In this document: in pieces, positions 41,340 through 51,929 of the stretch | How the letters are laid out: every line of letters starts with the position of its first letter | How positions within the stretch are numbered: the first letter of the stretch is position 1 | Assembly: GCF_002884975.1 (NCBI RefSeq) | Contig: NZ_PJKB01000002.1 | Location: 455,369-519,368 of the forward strand | Origin: Akkermansia muciniphila | GTDB taxonomy: Bacteria; Verrucomicrobiota; Verrucomicrobiia; Verrucomicrobiales; Akkermansiaceae | Length of the DNA: 64,000 bases | Direction: 5' to 3' | Made by a program: the position numbers and the translations under genes | The notes under the pieces: model-generated | Seen by the model: only the letters and a program-made list of their open reading frames with translations | The model's database searches: none | Told to the model about the DNA's origin: nothing

Positions 41340-42488
41340 TTACTTGGCCTTTTTCTTCTTGGCGGCGGCTTTGGCGGGCTTGGCTGCCGTTTTGGATGCC
41401 TTGGCGGGTTTTTCCACAGGGCATTCATTGACGGAGTTCCAGGACCAGTCCCATTTGTCCACGTTCATGGCACAGGCGGTCAGGAGCGCTACGGAAGCGT
41501 CCAGGTCATCCTTATGCGCCATTTCAATAACCTGGTGAACGTTGCGGGTGGGAACGGAGATGGCCCCGGCAATGGAGCCGCCCGGTACGAATTTCTGCAT
41601 GGCGCCTGCGTCCGTGCCGCCTGCGGGCAGCATTTCCACCTGCCATTTGATCTTGTTGGCGTCCGCCATGGCCTTCATGAACTTCACCATGCGGCGGTCC
41701 GCAATCACGGAGCCGTCATACAGCTTGATGGCGGCCCCCGCCCCCAGATGGGAGACCTGGTCGTGAGCCGGGGTGCCGGGAATGTCACAGGCGATGGTGA
41801 CGTCCAGGGCGATGGAGAAGTCCGGCTGGATGTCCAGCGTGCCGGCCTGGGCGCCTCTCAGGCCCACTTCCTCCTGTACGGTGAAGGCGGCCACGAAGTT
41901 GCAGGAGGGCTTCTTTTTGGAAGCCTTGATGGCGCGGAGGGCTTCAATGAGCACGTAGCACCCGGCGCGGTTGTCCAGGGACTTCACGTTCACGCAGTCC
42001 CCCATTTCCACCAGGTCGCGTTCGCGGGTGACGGAGTCGCCCACGGAGACGTATTTTTCCACTTCCTCCTTGCTCATGCCCAGGTCAATGAAGAAATCGG
42101 TCACTTCCGGCAGCTTGGTGCGTTCCGCCGGGGACATCACGTGGATGGGCTTCACGCCCATGACGCCGATGAGGTCTTTTTTGCCGTGGACGATGACGCG
42201 CTGGGCCGTCAGCGTCTTGGCGTCAAAACCGCCCAGGGGGAGGAATTTGATGAACCCCTTGTCGTCAATGTGACGGACCATGAAGCCGATTTCATCCATG
42301 TGGGCGGCGGCCATCATGGTTTTTTCCGTGTCCTTGCCTTCCACGATGGCAATGACGCTGCCCAGATTGTCCACGCGCACGGCATCCACCAGCGGGGCCA
42401 CTTCCTGGATGATGAAATCACGGATTTTGTCTTCAAACCCCGGAGCGCCCGGAGTTACGCAAACCTGACGAAGCAGTTCCAAATTCAT
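41340..42488 (-). CDS. M42-family aminopeptidase with polycationic C-terminal tail
   Basis: Cobalt/zinc aminopeptidase of the M42 family (glutamyl/deblocking aminopeptidase), likely a large cytoplasmic oligomer that trims peptides. The metal ligands are visible in order: AAHMDEIGFMV, SLDNRAGCYVL, FTVQEEVGLRGA (with the catalytic Glu pair), ALDVTIACDIPG and a final His in STRNVHQVIE. The last 25 residues are an unusual Lys/Ala-rich tail (KTAAKPAKAAAKKKKAK) beyond the normal fold. Single gene with a terminator. Confidence 0.92.
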   Translation of the reverse strand: MNLELLRQVCVTPGAPGFEDKIRDFIIQEVAPLVDAVRVDNLGSVIAIVEGKDTEKTMMAAAHMDEIGFMVRHIDDKGFIKFLPLGGFDAKTLTAQRVIVHGKKDLIGVMGVKPIHVMSPAERTKLPEVTDFFIDLGMSKEEVEKYVSVGDSVTRERDLVEMGDCVNVKSLDNRAGCYVLIEALRAIKASKKKPSCNFVAAFTVQEEVGLRGAQAGTLDIQPDFSIALDVTIACDIPGTPAHDQVSHLGAGAAIKLYDGSVIADRRMVKFMKAMADANKIKWQVEMLPAGGTDAGAMQKFVPGGSIAGAISVPTRNVHQVIEMAHKDDLDASVALLTACAMNVDKWDWSWNSVNECPVEKPAKASKTAAKPAKAAAKKKKAK

Positions 42489-42537
42489 AATGCCGCCAAT
42501 GTACTGGTTTTCGTGAAGGTTGGCTAGTCCATAATGC

Positions 42538-42555
42538 GGCCTCCGGAAGGAGGCC
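42538..42555 (-). terminator. Hairpin after the GH20 gene
   Basis: GGCCTCC (42538-42544) and GGAGGCC (42549-42555) form a perfect 7-bp stem with a four-base loop, 24 bases past the GH20 stop. There is no T run. Confidence 0.4.
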
Positions 42556-42578
42556 CGGCAGGGGCGTTCCTCCCGTTT

Positions 42579-44231
<1,653 letters not shown>

Positions 44232-44357
44232 TTAAGTACGCTGCATTTCCCAAAAAAATTCTTCCCTGCGGCGTCTTTTTCCCTCCATGGGCAGAAAAGC
44301 CTCCGCGTAAAAATAGCGGTTGCCGCGCCCGGGTTCCTGTGAGAGTATCCCGGCCCT

Positions 44358-45557
44358 ATGAGTAATCCCGCTTCCCCGCCTATCAGGAAGACGATGGTGT
44401 TTGTACTGCTGGCGCTTTTTCTGGGCCAGTTCGGGAGCGGCGTGTATGACCTCATTTTCAGCAACTTCCTCCGTGACGCCCAGCATCTGGACGTGGAGAT
44501 GCGCGGGTTCATTGAACTCCCCCGGGAGTTGCCCGGCATCCTGTCCCTGTTTGTGGTCAGCCTGCTGTTCATGTTTAATGAGGTGCGCATGGCCGGGGTG
44601 GCGTGCCTGCTGATGTTCGGCGGCATGTACGCGCTTGCCTTCTGCGGCGCCGGAACCAGCCTGTGGGCGCTGTCCGCGTGGATTCTGACGGTGAGCCTGG
44701 GGCAGCATATCCTGATGGGCATGATTGATACCATCGTCATCCACACGGCGAGGCCGGAGAACCGCAGCCTGCGGCTCGGCCAGATGAAGGCGCTGGGAAC
44801 GGCGGCCGCGCTGCTGGGCGCGCTGTGCGTGTGGATCAAATGGAAATTCAACCAGTCTTTTGCCGTGGACTTTTTCGTCACGGGCGGCGTGTGCCTGCTG
44901 GCGTTCCTGTTCCTGAGCCGTGTGAAAACGCCGGTATTCCCGCAGCGGCGCGGGTGGCGGCAGTGCTTCGTCTTCAAGCGCAGGTATGCCGTTTATTACG
45001 GGCTGGAAATCCTGCACGGCATCCGCAAGCAGCTTTATCTGACTTTCGGCTTCTGGCTGATGGTCAGCACATTGGGCCAGCCGCCCGGATACATCGGGAA
45101 AACCCTGCTCATTGCCGGCATCATCGGGCTGGTCACGCAGCCCCTCATCGGCTGGAGCATCAAGCGGTACGGGGAACGGAAGGTGACGATTTTCGACAGC
45201 ATTGCGCTGTCCCTCCTGTGCCTGGCGTACGCCTTTGCCCCGGAGCTGCTGCCCCTGCACTGGGCCGTGGGGGTAGTGACCGCCTGTTTTGTACTGGATA
45301 ACCTGCTGTTCGCCCTGGGCATGGCCCGCAGCACTTATGTGGCCCGCATCTGCGAGAAGCCGGAGGACATCACGCCCAGCATTTACACCGGGCTGGCCAT
45401 CAACCATGTGGCCTCCATCACCTACGGCGTGCTGGGCGGCGTGATCTGGATGAACACGGGCGGTCCGCAGGCGGTGTTCCTGATCGGCGGGCTGGCTACC
45501 GCCGGGGCCGGGCTGGTGGCCCGGCACATGGACGGGCCGCGGCGGAACGGAGCCTGA
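44358..45557 (+). CDS. Major facilitator superfamily transporter
   Basis: A 399-residue inner-membrane transporter with about twelve hydrophobic segments in two sets of six. A central loop contains RVKTPVFPQRRGWRQCFVFKRRYA. It begins FVLLALFLGQFGSGVYDLIF and ends with a short cytoplasmic tail. It is divergent from the GH20 hexosaminidase and converges with the alkaline phosphatase gene, nine bases apart. A sugar or amino-sugar substrate would fit the neighbour, but the sequence does not show it. Confidence 0.85.
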   Translation: MSNPASPPIRKTMVFVLLALFLGQFGSGVYDLIFSNFLRDAQHLDVEMRGFIELPRELPGILSLFVVSLLFMFNEVRMAGVACLLMFGGMYALAFCGAGTSLWALSAWILTVSLGQHILMGMIDTIVIHTARPENRSLRLGQMKALGTAAALLGALCVWIKWKFNQSFAVDFFVTGGVCLLAFLFLSRVKTPVFPQRRGWRQCFVFKRRYAVYYGLEILHGIRKQLYLTFGFWLMVSTLGQPPGYIGKTLLIAGIIGLVTQPLIGWSIKRYGERKVTIFDSIALSLLCLAYAFAPELLPLHWAVGVVTACFVLDNLLFALGMARSTYVARICEKPEDITPSIYTGLAINHVASITYGVLGGVIWMNTGGPQAVFLIGGLATAGAGLVARHMDGPRRNGA

Positions 45558-45565
45558 CGGAAGGC

Positions 45566-46717
45566 CTAACGCCCGGGTGCGGGTTTGACCGCCCCTTTTT
45601 TGAAGGCCTCCATGATCTTGCGGAAGATGTCCGTATTTTCGTAAATGCCGGTGAACGCGCCGCTTCCCGCGCCGAAGGCGTATACCGGAACGGCCATGCC
45701 GTCATGGCTGCCGGAGCCGAACCGGGCTGTTATTTCCCCTTTTTCCCGGTTGCCTCCCGTGAGGGCGAACGCGCCCGTGTTATGGTCCGCCGTGATGACG
45801 ACCAGGGTACCGGGGTGTTTTGAAGCCCAGTCCAGCACGGCCCCGGCTGTCCGGTCAAAATCCAGGAGCTCCTCCATCATTTCCTCCAGCTTGTTGCTGT
45901 GCGCGGCCTTGTCAATGTTGGAGCCTTCCACCATCAGGAAAAATCCCTCGGGATTACGGGATAGGGTATCCAGCGCCTTCAGCGTGGCCCGGCGCAGAAC
46001 GTCTCCCCGCCTGGAGGGAGGGGGGAGGTTGCCGGGGGCGGTGACGGCCAGCGTTTTTCCGGGCGGCAGTGCGGCGGCTTCCTCCCAGTTGCGGGCGATC
46101 CGGTAGCCCTGCGCCTGCATCTCCTTGAAAATGTCCCTCCCGTCCGGTCTTTGCGTGAAATACTTGCCGCCGCCGCCAAAAATGAAGTCGGCGCGGGAAT
46201 GGGGATAATCCCCGATGATGCCGTAGGAATCCGACCTTTTTTCATTATTGGCGCAGAAAGCGGCCGGGGTGGCGTCATTCAGCTCGCAGGTGGCGACCAC
46301 TCCGGTGGATTTGCCCATGTCCGCCGCCTTGTCCACCAGGGAATCCAGCTTGCCGCCCCTGGGGCACACGGCCACCCTCTTGTAGAGCGTCTTGGTTCCG
46401 GTGGCCATGGCGGTTCCCGCGGCGGCGGAATCCGTCACCAGCTTGTCCGCGCACCATGTTTTGGAGATGCCCGTTACCGGGCAGTTTTCAATGAACAAAC
46501 GTCCGCGGTTGGCCGCCCAGGCCGCGGAAAGGTGATGGATGCCCATGCCGTCCCCGATCATCAGGATGACGCTGGTCACGGGAACGTTCCGGTCCGGCTC
46601 CCGGATTTCCGTTACCTGGTAGGGATGTTCCAGAACGAAGCGTTGCGCCTCCCCTGCCGTGAGCAGGGAAGGGACGAGCAGCAGGACACAGGCCAAGGGA
46701 CGCAGCAGGGAAATCAT
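45566..46717 (-). CDS. Exported alkaline phosphatase
   Basis: Zn/Mg phosphomonoesterase, 383 residues, with a signal peptide (ACVLLLVPSLLTAGEA) from the ATG at 46717. The metal Asp is in ILMIGDGMG and the nucleophile Ser in KLVTDSAAAGTAMATG. Metal His/Asp residues occur in EGSNIDKAAHSN, VITADHNTGAFAL and SHDGMAVPVYAFG. It would scavenge phosphate from phosphorylated glycans or nucleotides in the periplasm. The frame upstream to 46747 is not required. Confidence 0.93.
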   Translation of the reverse strand: MISLLRPLACVLLLVPSLLTAGEAQRFVLEHPYQVTEIREPDRNVPVTSVILMIGDGMGIHHLSAAWAANRGRLFIENCPVTGISKTWCADKLVTDSAAAGTAMATGTKTLYKRVAVCPRGGKLDSLVDKAADMGKSTGVVATCELNDATPAAFCANNEKRSDSYGIIGDYPHSRADFIFGGGGKYFTQRPDGRDIFKEMQAQGYRIARNWEEAAALPPGKTLAVTAPGNLPPPSRRGDVLRRATLKALDTLSRNPEGFFLMVEGSNIDKAAHSNKLEEMMEELLDFDRTAGAVLDWASKHPGTLVVITADHNTGAFALTGGNREKGEITARFGSGSHDGMAVPVYAFGAGSGAFTGIYENTDIFRKIMEAFKKGAVKPAPGR

Positions 46718-46804
46718 GCTGCCACTTTCCCGCCCGTGCGGGAACAAGTAAAGAGGAAAAATGTGCCGGATCCGCGCGGAACCGGCACGGGAAGCCTGGG
46801 GCGG

Positions 46805-47218
46805 TTATTTGGCGTCCGCCTGTTTTTGCAGGATGTCCCGGATCTGTTCCAGCAGGACGACGTCATCCGGCTTGGGCGTGGGGGCCGCAGGCGTTTCTTC
46901 GCTTTTCCGCCTCATCGTGCCGATCAGCTTGATCGCCACAAAGACGGAGAAGGCAATGATCACGAAGTCAATGGTCGCCTGGAGCAGTTCCCCGTATTTC
47001 AGTTCCACATCCCCCAGTTTCAAGGTCAGGTAGGCCAGGTTCACGCCGGAGGTGAGGTAACCGATGATGGGGGTGATGATGCTGGAGACGAAGACGGAAA
47101 CAATCTTGTTGAACGCGGCGCCGATGACGACGGCCACGGCCAGGTCAATCACGTTGCCTTTCAGGGCGAATGCCTTGAATTCCTCCAGAAATCCTTTGAC
47201 GTTGAAAAAGCGGGCCAT
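46805..47218 (-). CDS. mscL: Large-conductance mechanosensitive channel
   Basis: Homopentameric emergency valve of the inner membrane. 137 residues, standard length. The N-terminal amphipathic helix is FLEEFKAFALKGN, and TM1 is VIDLAVAVVIGAAFNKIV, with the conserved pore-lining pattern. TM2 is IDFVIIAFSVFVAIKLIG, and a C-terminal helix contains VLLEQIRDILQ. Transcribed divergently from argD. No operon partners. Confidence 0.96.
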   Translation of the reverse strand: MARFFNVKGFLEEFKAFALKGNVIDLAVAVVIGAAFNKIVSVFVSSIITPIIGYLTSGVNLAYLTLKLGDVELKYGELLQATIDFVIIAFSVFVAIKLIGTMRRKSEETPAAPTPKPDDVVLLEQIRDILQKQADAK

Positions 47219-47410
47219 GATGAATTGGTGTTGATGATTTATTGCATTCTGAAGGCAAAAGAATAAAAGAAAAGAAAAATGAACTTCTCCCTCCGGAACA
47301 GAAGTATGACCACCGTTCCCGGCAAAATGTGAGAATCATGACGTGGCTCCCAAGAAAATCATTTACAGACGAAGCCAGAAGCGCAAACTACACACGTATT
47401 ACCTTAGCTT

Positions 47411-48667
47411 ATGAACACAGAAGAAAAACTCAACCAGTACGTACTTCATTCCTATGGCCGTTATCCCATGGCTGCCGTCCGCGGGGAAGGCTCCCGCCTG
47501 TGGGACAGCTCCGGGAAGTGCTATCTGGACTTCTGTGCCGGCATCGCCACCTGCGTGCTGGGGCACTGCCATCCCGCGGTAACGCAGGCCCTGCAGAAGC
47601 AGGCGGCCACGCTGGTGCACTGCTCCAACCTGTACCAGATTCCCCAGCAGGCGGATCTGGCGGAATTCATCGTGACCAAGTGCGTGGAGCGTCCCGGGAA
47701 GGTCTTTTTCTCCAACAGCGGCGCGGAATCCAATGACGGCTTGATCAAGGTGGCCCGCCGCTACGGCCACCGGAAGCCCCAGGCGGACGGCAAGCCCCGT
47801 TATGAAGTGCTTACGTTCAACAAATCCTTCCACGGAAGAACGCTGGGCAGCATGTCCGCCACGGGGCAGGATAAAATCAAGATAGGCTTTGACCCCATGC
47901 TGCCGGGCTTTCGCCACCTGCCTTTCAATGACCTGGAAACGGCCCGCGAAGCCATCGGGCCGGAAACGGTAGCCTTCATGCTGGAAACCATCCAGGGGGA
48001 AGGCGGCGTCAACTGCGTGACTCCGGAATTCCTGCGCGGCCTGGCCCAGTTGTGCAAAGAGCACGATCTTCTGCTGCTGATGGATGAAGTGCAGTGCGGC
48101 TTTGGCCGCTGCGGCGACATCATGGGATGGCGCGCCGTGGCTCCGGATGTGGAGCCGGACGGCGTTTCCTGGGCCAAGGCTCTTGGCGGCGGTTTCCCCA
48201 TCGGCGGCTTCTGGATTTCCGACCGCGCCATTGACGAACAGGGCACGGAGCTTGCCTCCATCATGGACCCCGGCTCCCATGGTTCCACGTACGGCGGCAA
48301 TCCGCTAGGCACTGCCGTGGGCCTGGCCGTGCTGAGGGAAATAGTTTCCCAGGGCCTCCCGGAACGGGCACAGCGCCTGGGCGCGGAAATCCGCGCGGAA
48401 ATAGAATCCTGGAACCTGCCCGTGGTTCAGGGCGTGCGCGGCCTGGGCCTTCTGCTGGGCATCGGCCTCAACCCGGAGATGGTGGACGCGCCGGAAGGCA
48501 AGACGATTGCCTCTGTGGTAGTGGAAGCCCTGCGGCAGGAGGGCCTGCTTTCCGTTCCCGCTGGACCGGAAACCGTACGTCTCCTGCCTCCCCTGAACGT
48601 AAGTGAAGAAGAAGTCCAGCAGGCGCTTGCCATCATCAGGCGCGTGCTTAAGACATACGTTAAATAG
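47411..48667 (+). CDS. argD: Acetylornithine/succinylornithine aminotransferase
   Basis: PLP-dependent transaminase of arginine (and possibly lysine) synthesis. 418 residues, class III aminotransferase. The cofactor contacts are SNSGAESNDGLIKVARR, MDEVQCGFGRCG and the Schiff-base Lys in VSWAKALGGGFP. SHGSTYGGNPLG is the subunit-interface block. A gene for an ACT-domain protein follows after 21 bases on the same strand. The distinction from ornithine or GABA transaminase is based on overall similarity and the arginine pathway context (argH in the window). Confidence 0.92.
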   Translation: MNTEEKLNQYVLHSYGRYPMAAVRGEGSRLWDSSGKCYLDFCAGIATCVLGHCHPAVTQALQKQAATLVHCSNLYQIPQQADLAEFIVTKCVERPGKVFFSNSGAESNDGLIKVARRYGHRKPQADGKPRYEVLTFNKSFHGRTLGSMSATGQDKIKIGFDPMLPGFRHLPFNDLETAREAIGPETVAFMLETIQGEGGVNCVTPEFLRGLAQLCKEHDLLLLMDEVQCGFGRCGDIMGWRAVAPDVEPDGVSWAKALGGGFPIGGFWISDRAIDEQGTELASIMDPGSHGSTYGGNPLGTAVGLAVLREIVSQGLPERAQRLGAEIRAEIESWNLPVVQGVRGLGLLLGIGLNPEMVDAPEGKTIASVVVEALRQEGLLSVPAGPETVRLLPPLNVSEEEVQQALAIIRRVLKTYVK

Positions 48668-48688
48668 CACCCCCCCTGCTTTATTGTC

Positions 48689-49147
48689 ATGAAGGAAGAA
48701 TCCATCAAAGCCCCCGGCAATGCGATAAAGCAATATTCCATCATGCTCCAGAACCGGGTGGGGGCGTTGTCCGCCCTCCTCGGCCTGCTGGACATGCACG
48801 GCATCTTCTGCCTGGGCTTCAGCATGCATGACTGCCATGAGGCGACTATTGCGCGCCTGATCGTCAGCGACCCGGAGCGGACATCGGAAATCTTTCTGGA
48901 AAAGGGCATTTGCTACACGGAATCTGAAGTGTTGGTGGCCGTCCTCCGCCACGGTCCCGCGGACCTCAAGAAATGCCTGGACGTGCTGTATGCTGCGGAA
49001 ATGAACGTCAACTTCCTGTATCCGCTCCTGCCCTGTGCGGCGCGGGGTTCCCTGGTGGCCCTCCATGTGGATGACCTCAACTTCGGGCGCACCGTGCTGA
49101 ATTCCAGCGGCATCAAGGTCCTGTTCCAGCAGGATATCAGCCGGTGA
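48689..49147 (+). CDS. Tandem ACT-domain protein downstream of argD
   Basis: A 152-residue protein composed of two ACT-like units. The first begins QYSIMLQNRVGALSALLGLL (residues 15-34); the second begins near residue 85 with AAEMNVNFLYPLLPC. ACT domains usually bind amino acids and regulate enzymes. The small size and absence of an enzymatic part make it a stand-alone sensor. Its position 21 bases after argD suggests it senses arginine or a related amino acid, but that is inference. No DNA-binding domain. Confidence 0.82.
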   Translation: MKEESIKAPGNAIKQYSIMLQNRVGALSALLGLLDMHGIFCLGFSMHDCHEATIARLIVSDPERTSEIFLEKGICYTESEVLVAVLRHGPADLKKCLDVLYAAEMNVNFLYPLLPCAARGSLVALHVDDLNFGRTVLNSSGIKVLFQQDISR

Positions 49148-49268
49148 GAACGGCGTTTTTCCGCTTGTTTTCGCTGCCGTGCAAAAGGCGTTTTCTCCAA
49201 GCGCATCAAGGGTTTGGCGCGTTTTTTCAGCTTGACGGGAGGGAAAAACATGGTATGGTACGGGCCGC

Positions 49269-49835
49269 ATGGCAAAAGTACCCGTAATCAATCTTCGCAA
49301 GGGACACGCGGTTAATCATAACAATGACGTTTGCGTCGTAGTCAGCATGGAGCACAAGTGCCCCCCCCGCATGGCTTCCTATGTGCAAATGAGCATCCGC
49401 AGCATTTCCACCAAGAAGGTGTACAACCTTCGCCTCACTTCCAATGAATCCCTGGAAGGCGTGAACCTCGCCCGTGAGGAATATGAGTTCAGCTACATTG
49501 ACGGCATGGGCTACCACTTCATGAATCCCGATACGTACGAAGACATCACCGTGTCTCCGGACATCGTGGAACCCGTGAAGGACTACCTGATGGAAGGCAA
49601 TATCTACATCCTCCTTTTCACGGATGAAACGGTTGTCTCCGTGGAACTTCCCGCCGCCATCACCATGGAAGTGGCGGAAGCTCCGGAAGGCGTCAAGGGC
49701 GACAGCGCGAACAACGTTTACAAGTCCGCCACAATGACCACCGGACTGGTGGTGCAGGTGCCCCTCTTCATCAAGCCCGGTGAAAAGATTTCCGTGAAGA
49801 CGGAAGACGGTTCCTACCTGGGCCGCGTGAACTGA
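49269..49835 (+). CDS. efp: Elongation factor P with Arg34
   Basis: Relieves ribosome stalling at polyproline. 188 residues with the three beta-barrel domains of EF-P: KOW-like (1-65), then YEFSYIDGMGYHFMNPDTYE, and the C-terminal VQVPLFIKPGEKISVKTEDG. The loop that reaches the peptidyl-transferase centre reads EHKCPPRMASYV. The tip residue at position 34 is arginine where E. coli has the lysine modified by EpmA/B. Whether it is rhamnosylated (EarP type) or unmodified cannot be decided; neither modifying enzyme is in the window. It ends in a strong terminator. Confidence 0.95.
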   Translation: MAKVPVINLRKGHAVNHNNDVCVVVSMEHKCPPRMASYVQMSIRSISTKKVYNLRLTSNESLEGVNLAREEYEFSYIDGMGYHFMNPDTYEDITVSPDIVEPVKDYLMEGNIYILLFTDETVVSVELPAAITMEVAEAPEGVKGDSANNVYKSATMTTGLVVQVPLFIKPGEKISVKTEDGSYLGRVN

Positions 49836-49862
49836 AACGTTCCCTTTTCTCAGCATTCAAGA

Positions 49863-49894
49863 GGCCCCGCCGGTTTTCCCGGCCGGGGCTTTTT
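49863..49894 (+). terminator. Rho-independent terminator of efp
   Basis: GGCCCCGCCGG (49863-49873) pairs, with one mismatch, with CCGGCCGGGGC across a TTTTC loop. A T run follows at 49890-49894. Confidence 0.8.
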
Positions 49895-49998
49895 CATGCC
49901 CGGGGCCGCGTGGAAAAAGACCAGAAAACGGGCCGGGGTACGTGCTTTACATTCGGAGCCGTTTCCAGTAAGCCATTTTCATGGCAATATTTTATTCC

Positions 49999-50652
49999 AT
50001 GAAAAAGTTTATTGTCTTGTTGTGGATAGGCCTGCTGGCCGCTTTTCTGCCTGTGGATTGCGCCGCTGCTGTGAAACTGGCCTGTCTGGGGGACAGCATC
50101 ACGGCCGGGATGGGGGTCAGGAAGGAAGACTGCTGGGCGTCCCGGATTGCGAAGGCACTGGACAAGAAGGCGGAAGTAGGGAACTTCGGCGTTTCCGCCC
50201 GGTGCCTGCTGTTCAAGGGAGACCGCCCCATCACGCGGGAGAAGGCTTATCAGGATGCGCTGGCATTCAAGCCTGACATGCTGTTGATCGGCCTGGGCAC
50301 CAATGACAGCAAAAAGGTAAATTGGATCCACAAGGATGATTTTGTGGATGATTACAAGGAGATCATCGCGGAGTTCCGCAAGCAGAATCCCAAACTGAAG
50401 GTTTACTGCCTGCTGCCCATCCCCTCCCAGGAGGCCAGGGAAGGGGGAATCAGCAGGGAATGCATTGAGAAGGAAATCATTCCCCTTATCCGGCAGGCAG
50501 CCAAGAGCACCAAATCCAGAGTGATCGACCTCAACAAGGTGATGAAGGACAAGGGCAGCCTGCTGGTGGACGGCGTGCATCCCAATGCGGAAGGGCACGC
50601 CCTCATGGCGGAGCACATTCTCCTGGTTCTCAAGGGAAAGTCCCTGGAATAA
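49999..50652 (+). CDS. Exported SGNH/GDSL hydrolase
   Basis: A 217-residue esterase-like enzyme. The start at 49999 gives a signal peptide (KFIVLLWIGLLAAFLPVDCAAA). Block I is LACLGDSITAGMG, block III is LLIGLGTNDSK, and block V is LLVDGVHPNAEGHALM with the catalytic Asp and His. This is the compact lipase_GDSL_2 type, so deacetylation of sugars or lysophospholipid cleavage are both possible. Separate from the efp unit. Confidence 0.9.
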   Translation: MKKFIVLLWIGLLAAFLPVDCAAAVKLACLGDSITAGMGVRKEDCWASRIAKALDKKAEVGNFGVSARCLLFKGDRPITREKAYQDALAFKPDMLLIGLGTNDSKKVNWIHKDDFVDDYKEIIAEFRKQNPKLKVYCLLPIPSQEAREGGISRECIEKEIIPLIRQAAKSTKSRVIDLNKVMKDKGSLLVDGVHPNAEGHALMAEHILLVLKGKSLE

Positions 50653-50654
50653 CG

Positions 50655-50688
50655 GCCTGCCCCCGTTCCCGGAGGCGGAGGCTTTTTA
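50655..50688 (+). terminator. Probable terminator of the SGNH hydrolase gene
   Basis: GGCCT and AGGCT flank an imperfect GC-rich stem, followed by TTTTT (50684-50688), shortly after the stop codon. Confidence 0.45.
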
Positions 50689-50797
50689 CAGGAGAAGACA
50701 GGGGGTAAAGGGGACTTACGGGCGCAGGGGCGCTGGAATTCCTTTTTACTTTGCCCCTTCCGTCCATCCCGTACGTCCCTGTCTTAAAACGGAACGG

Positions 50798-51757
50798 TTA
50801 GCGGGAGGCCTGCTGTTTCTTTTCCGGCTGGGCCGGGATGGTCCCCTTGTGGGGGGAATCCTTTTTCTGGTAAATCCGGACGTAGTCTATTTCATATTTC
50901 TGGGGCAGGGGCAGTTTGTTCAGGTCGCCGCCGGTGGACCCCATCGCCAGGTTCAGGATAATGAAGTGGGGCTGCCGGAAGGGGTTGGCGATTTCCTTGT
51001 ATACGGCGTTGATGGTATTGTCCAGGGAAGTCCTGTTCAGCAGAATGTCGTCCGCATACAGGCGCACTTCCTTTTCATCCCAGTCCATGCGGAAGACATG
51101 GAAGCTGTCCGCCCAGTCTGCGTGTTTCTCCAGAAGCCATTTCAGCGGCGTATAGGTGGAGCTCCATTTCCCCACGTGTTTTTTGGAAGAGCCCCAGCAG
51201 AGGTTGGCCAGGTAGGTGGACTGGTAGTACTCCATGATATCTATTTCTCCGCACATGGGCCAGCCTTCCTTGACTCCCAGGGTCCAGAAGGCGGGCCACA
51301 TCCCTTCCCGCGGGCTGAATTTGGCGCGGATTTCAAAGCGGCCGTACAGCCAGGAGAATTTGCCGCGCGTAGTCAGGGAGGCGGAGGTATAGTCCGCTTC
51401 CTTCCGCGTGGTCTGCCAGTTCTTTCCTTCCGGATCGTAATGGGGGTTGGCATGCTTTTCCTTCCTGCCCTCAATAATCAGCATCCCGTCCTTGCATTCG
51501 GCGTTTTCCGGCTGGTACCACTGCGCTTCCTTGTTGCGGACAAAACCGTGCTCGTAATTCCATTTGGCAGGGTCCGGGCGACCGTCCTTGTTAAACTCGT
51601 CGTGCCAGACGAGCTCATAATCGGAATAATCCGCTTTTTCCACCACCCGGTCAGTCTTTTTGACGCCGTCCCCGTGGAGGGTGTAAAGCTGGGCGTGCAG
51701 AGGGGAGGCAAGGAGAGCCGTACAGGCCAGAATCCGGAAGAAGGAGGGAGAGTTCAT
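50798..51757 (-). CDS. Exported GH16 beta-glycanase
   Basis: Endo-acting beta-glucanase/galactanase-like enzyme of 319 residues, with a signal peptide (FFRILACTALLASPLHA) from the ATG at 51757. The catalytic motif CGEIDIMEYY is the E-[ILV]-D-x-x-E signature of GH16. The lectin-like core is clear from YELVWHDEFNKDGRPDPAKW and WPAFWTLGV. Some GH16 enzymes act as endo-O-glycanases on mucin polylactosamine; others cut laminarin. This one cannot be placed from motifs alone. Divergent from the copper ATPase. Confidence 0.9.
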   Translation of the reverse strand: MNSPSFFRILACTALLASPLHAQLYTLHGDGVKKTDRVVEKADYSDYELVWHDEFNKDGRPDPAKWNYEHGFVRNKEAQWYQPENAECKDGMLIIEGRKEKHANPHYDPEGKNWQTTRKEADYTSASLTTRGKFSWLYGRFEIRAKFSPREGMWPAFWTLGVKEGWPMCGEIDIMEYYQSTYLANLCWGSSKKHVGKWSSTYTPLKWLLEKHADWADSFHVFRMDWDEKEVRLYADDILLNRTSLDNTINAVYKEIANPFRQPHFIILNLAMGSTGGDLNKLPLPQKYEIDYVRIYQKKDSPHKGTIPAQPEKKQQASR

Positions 51758-51867
51758 ATGGAAAGAATGAAGGTGTTTTTCTTGATACGCTGGCACGGGT
51801 GTTTTTTTGTCATTTTTTATTGGAAAAAGGTGAAGCCACGAAAGCGGCTTGAGAAACCGGATTGATG

Positions 51868-51885
51868 TGTTAGTGTCCTCTAACA
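51868..51885. promoter_or_regulatory. Dyad upstream of the copper ATPase gene
   Basis: TGTTAG (51868-51873) mirrors CTAACA (51880-51885) about 45 bases before the ATPase start, in the region shared with the divergent GH16 gene. It is a plausible operator for a metal-responsive repressor, but matches no named box. Confidence 0.4.
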
Positions 51886-51929
51886 ACATGGGGCCTTTAT
51901 TGGGTTCCGTAACATACCCCCCGATTTTA

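Noticed and set aside
44232-45527. A 431-codon minus-strand frame opposite the MFS transporter
   Set aside because: The translation is rich in Gln/His/Arg as expected for an antisense shadow; the MFS frame has clear membrane segments.
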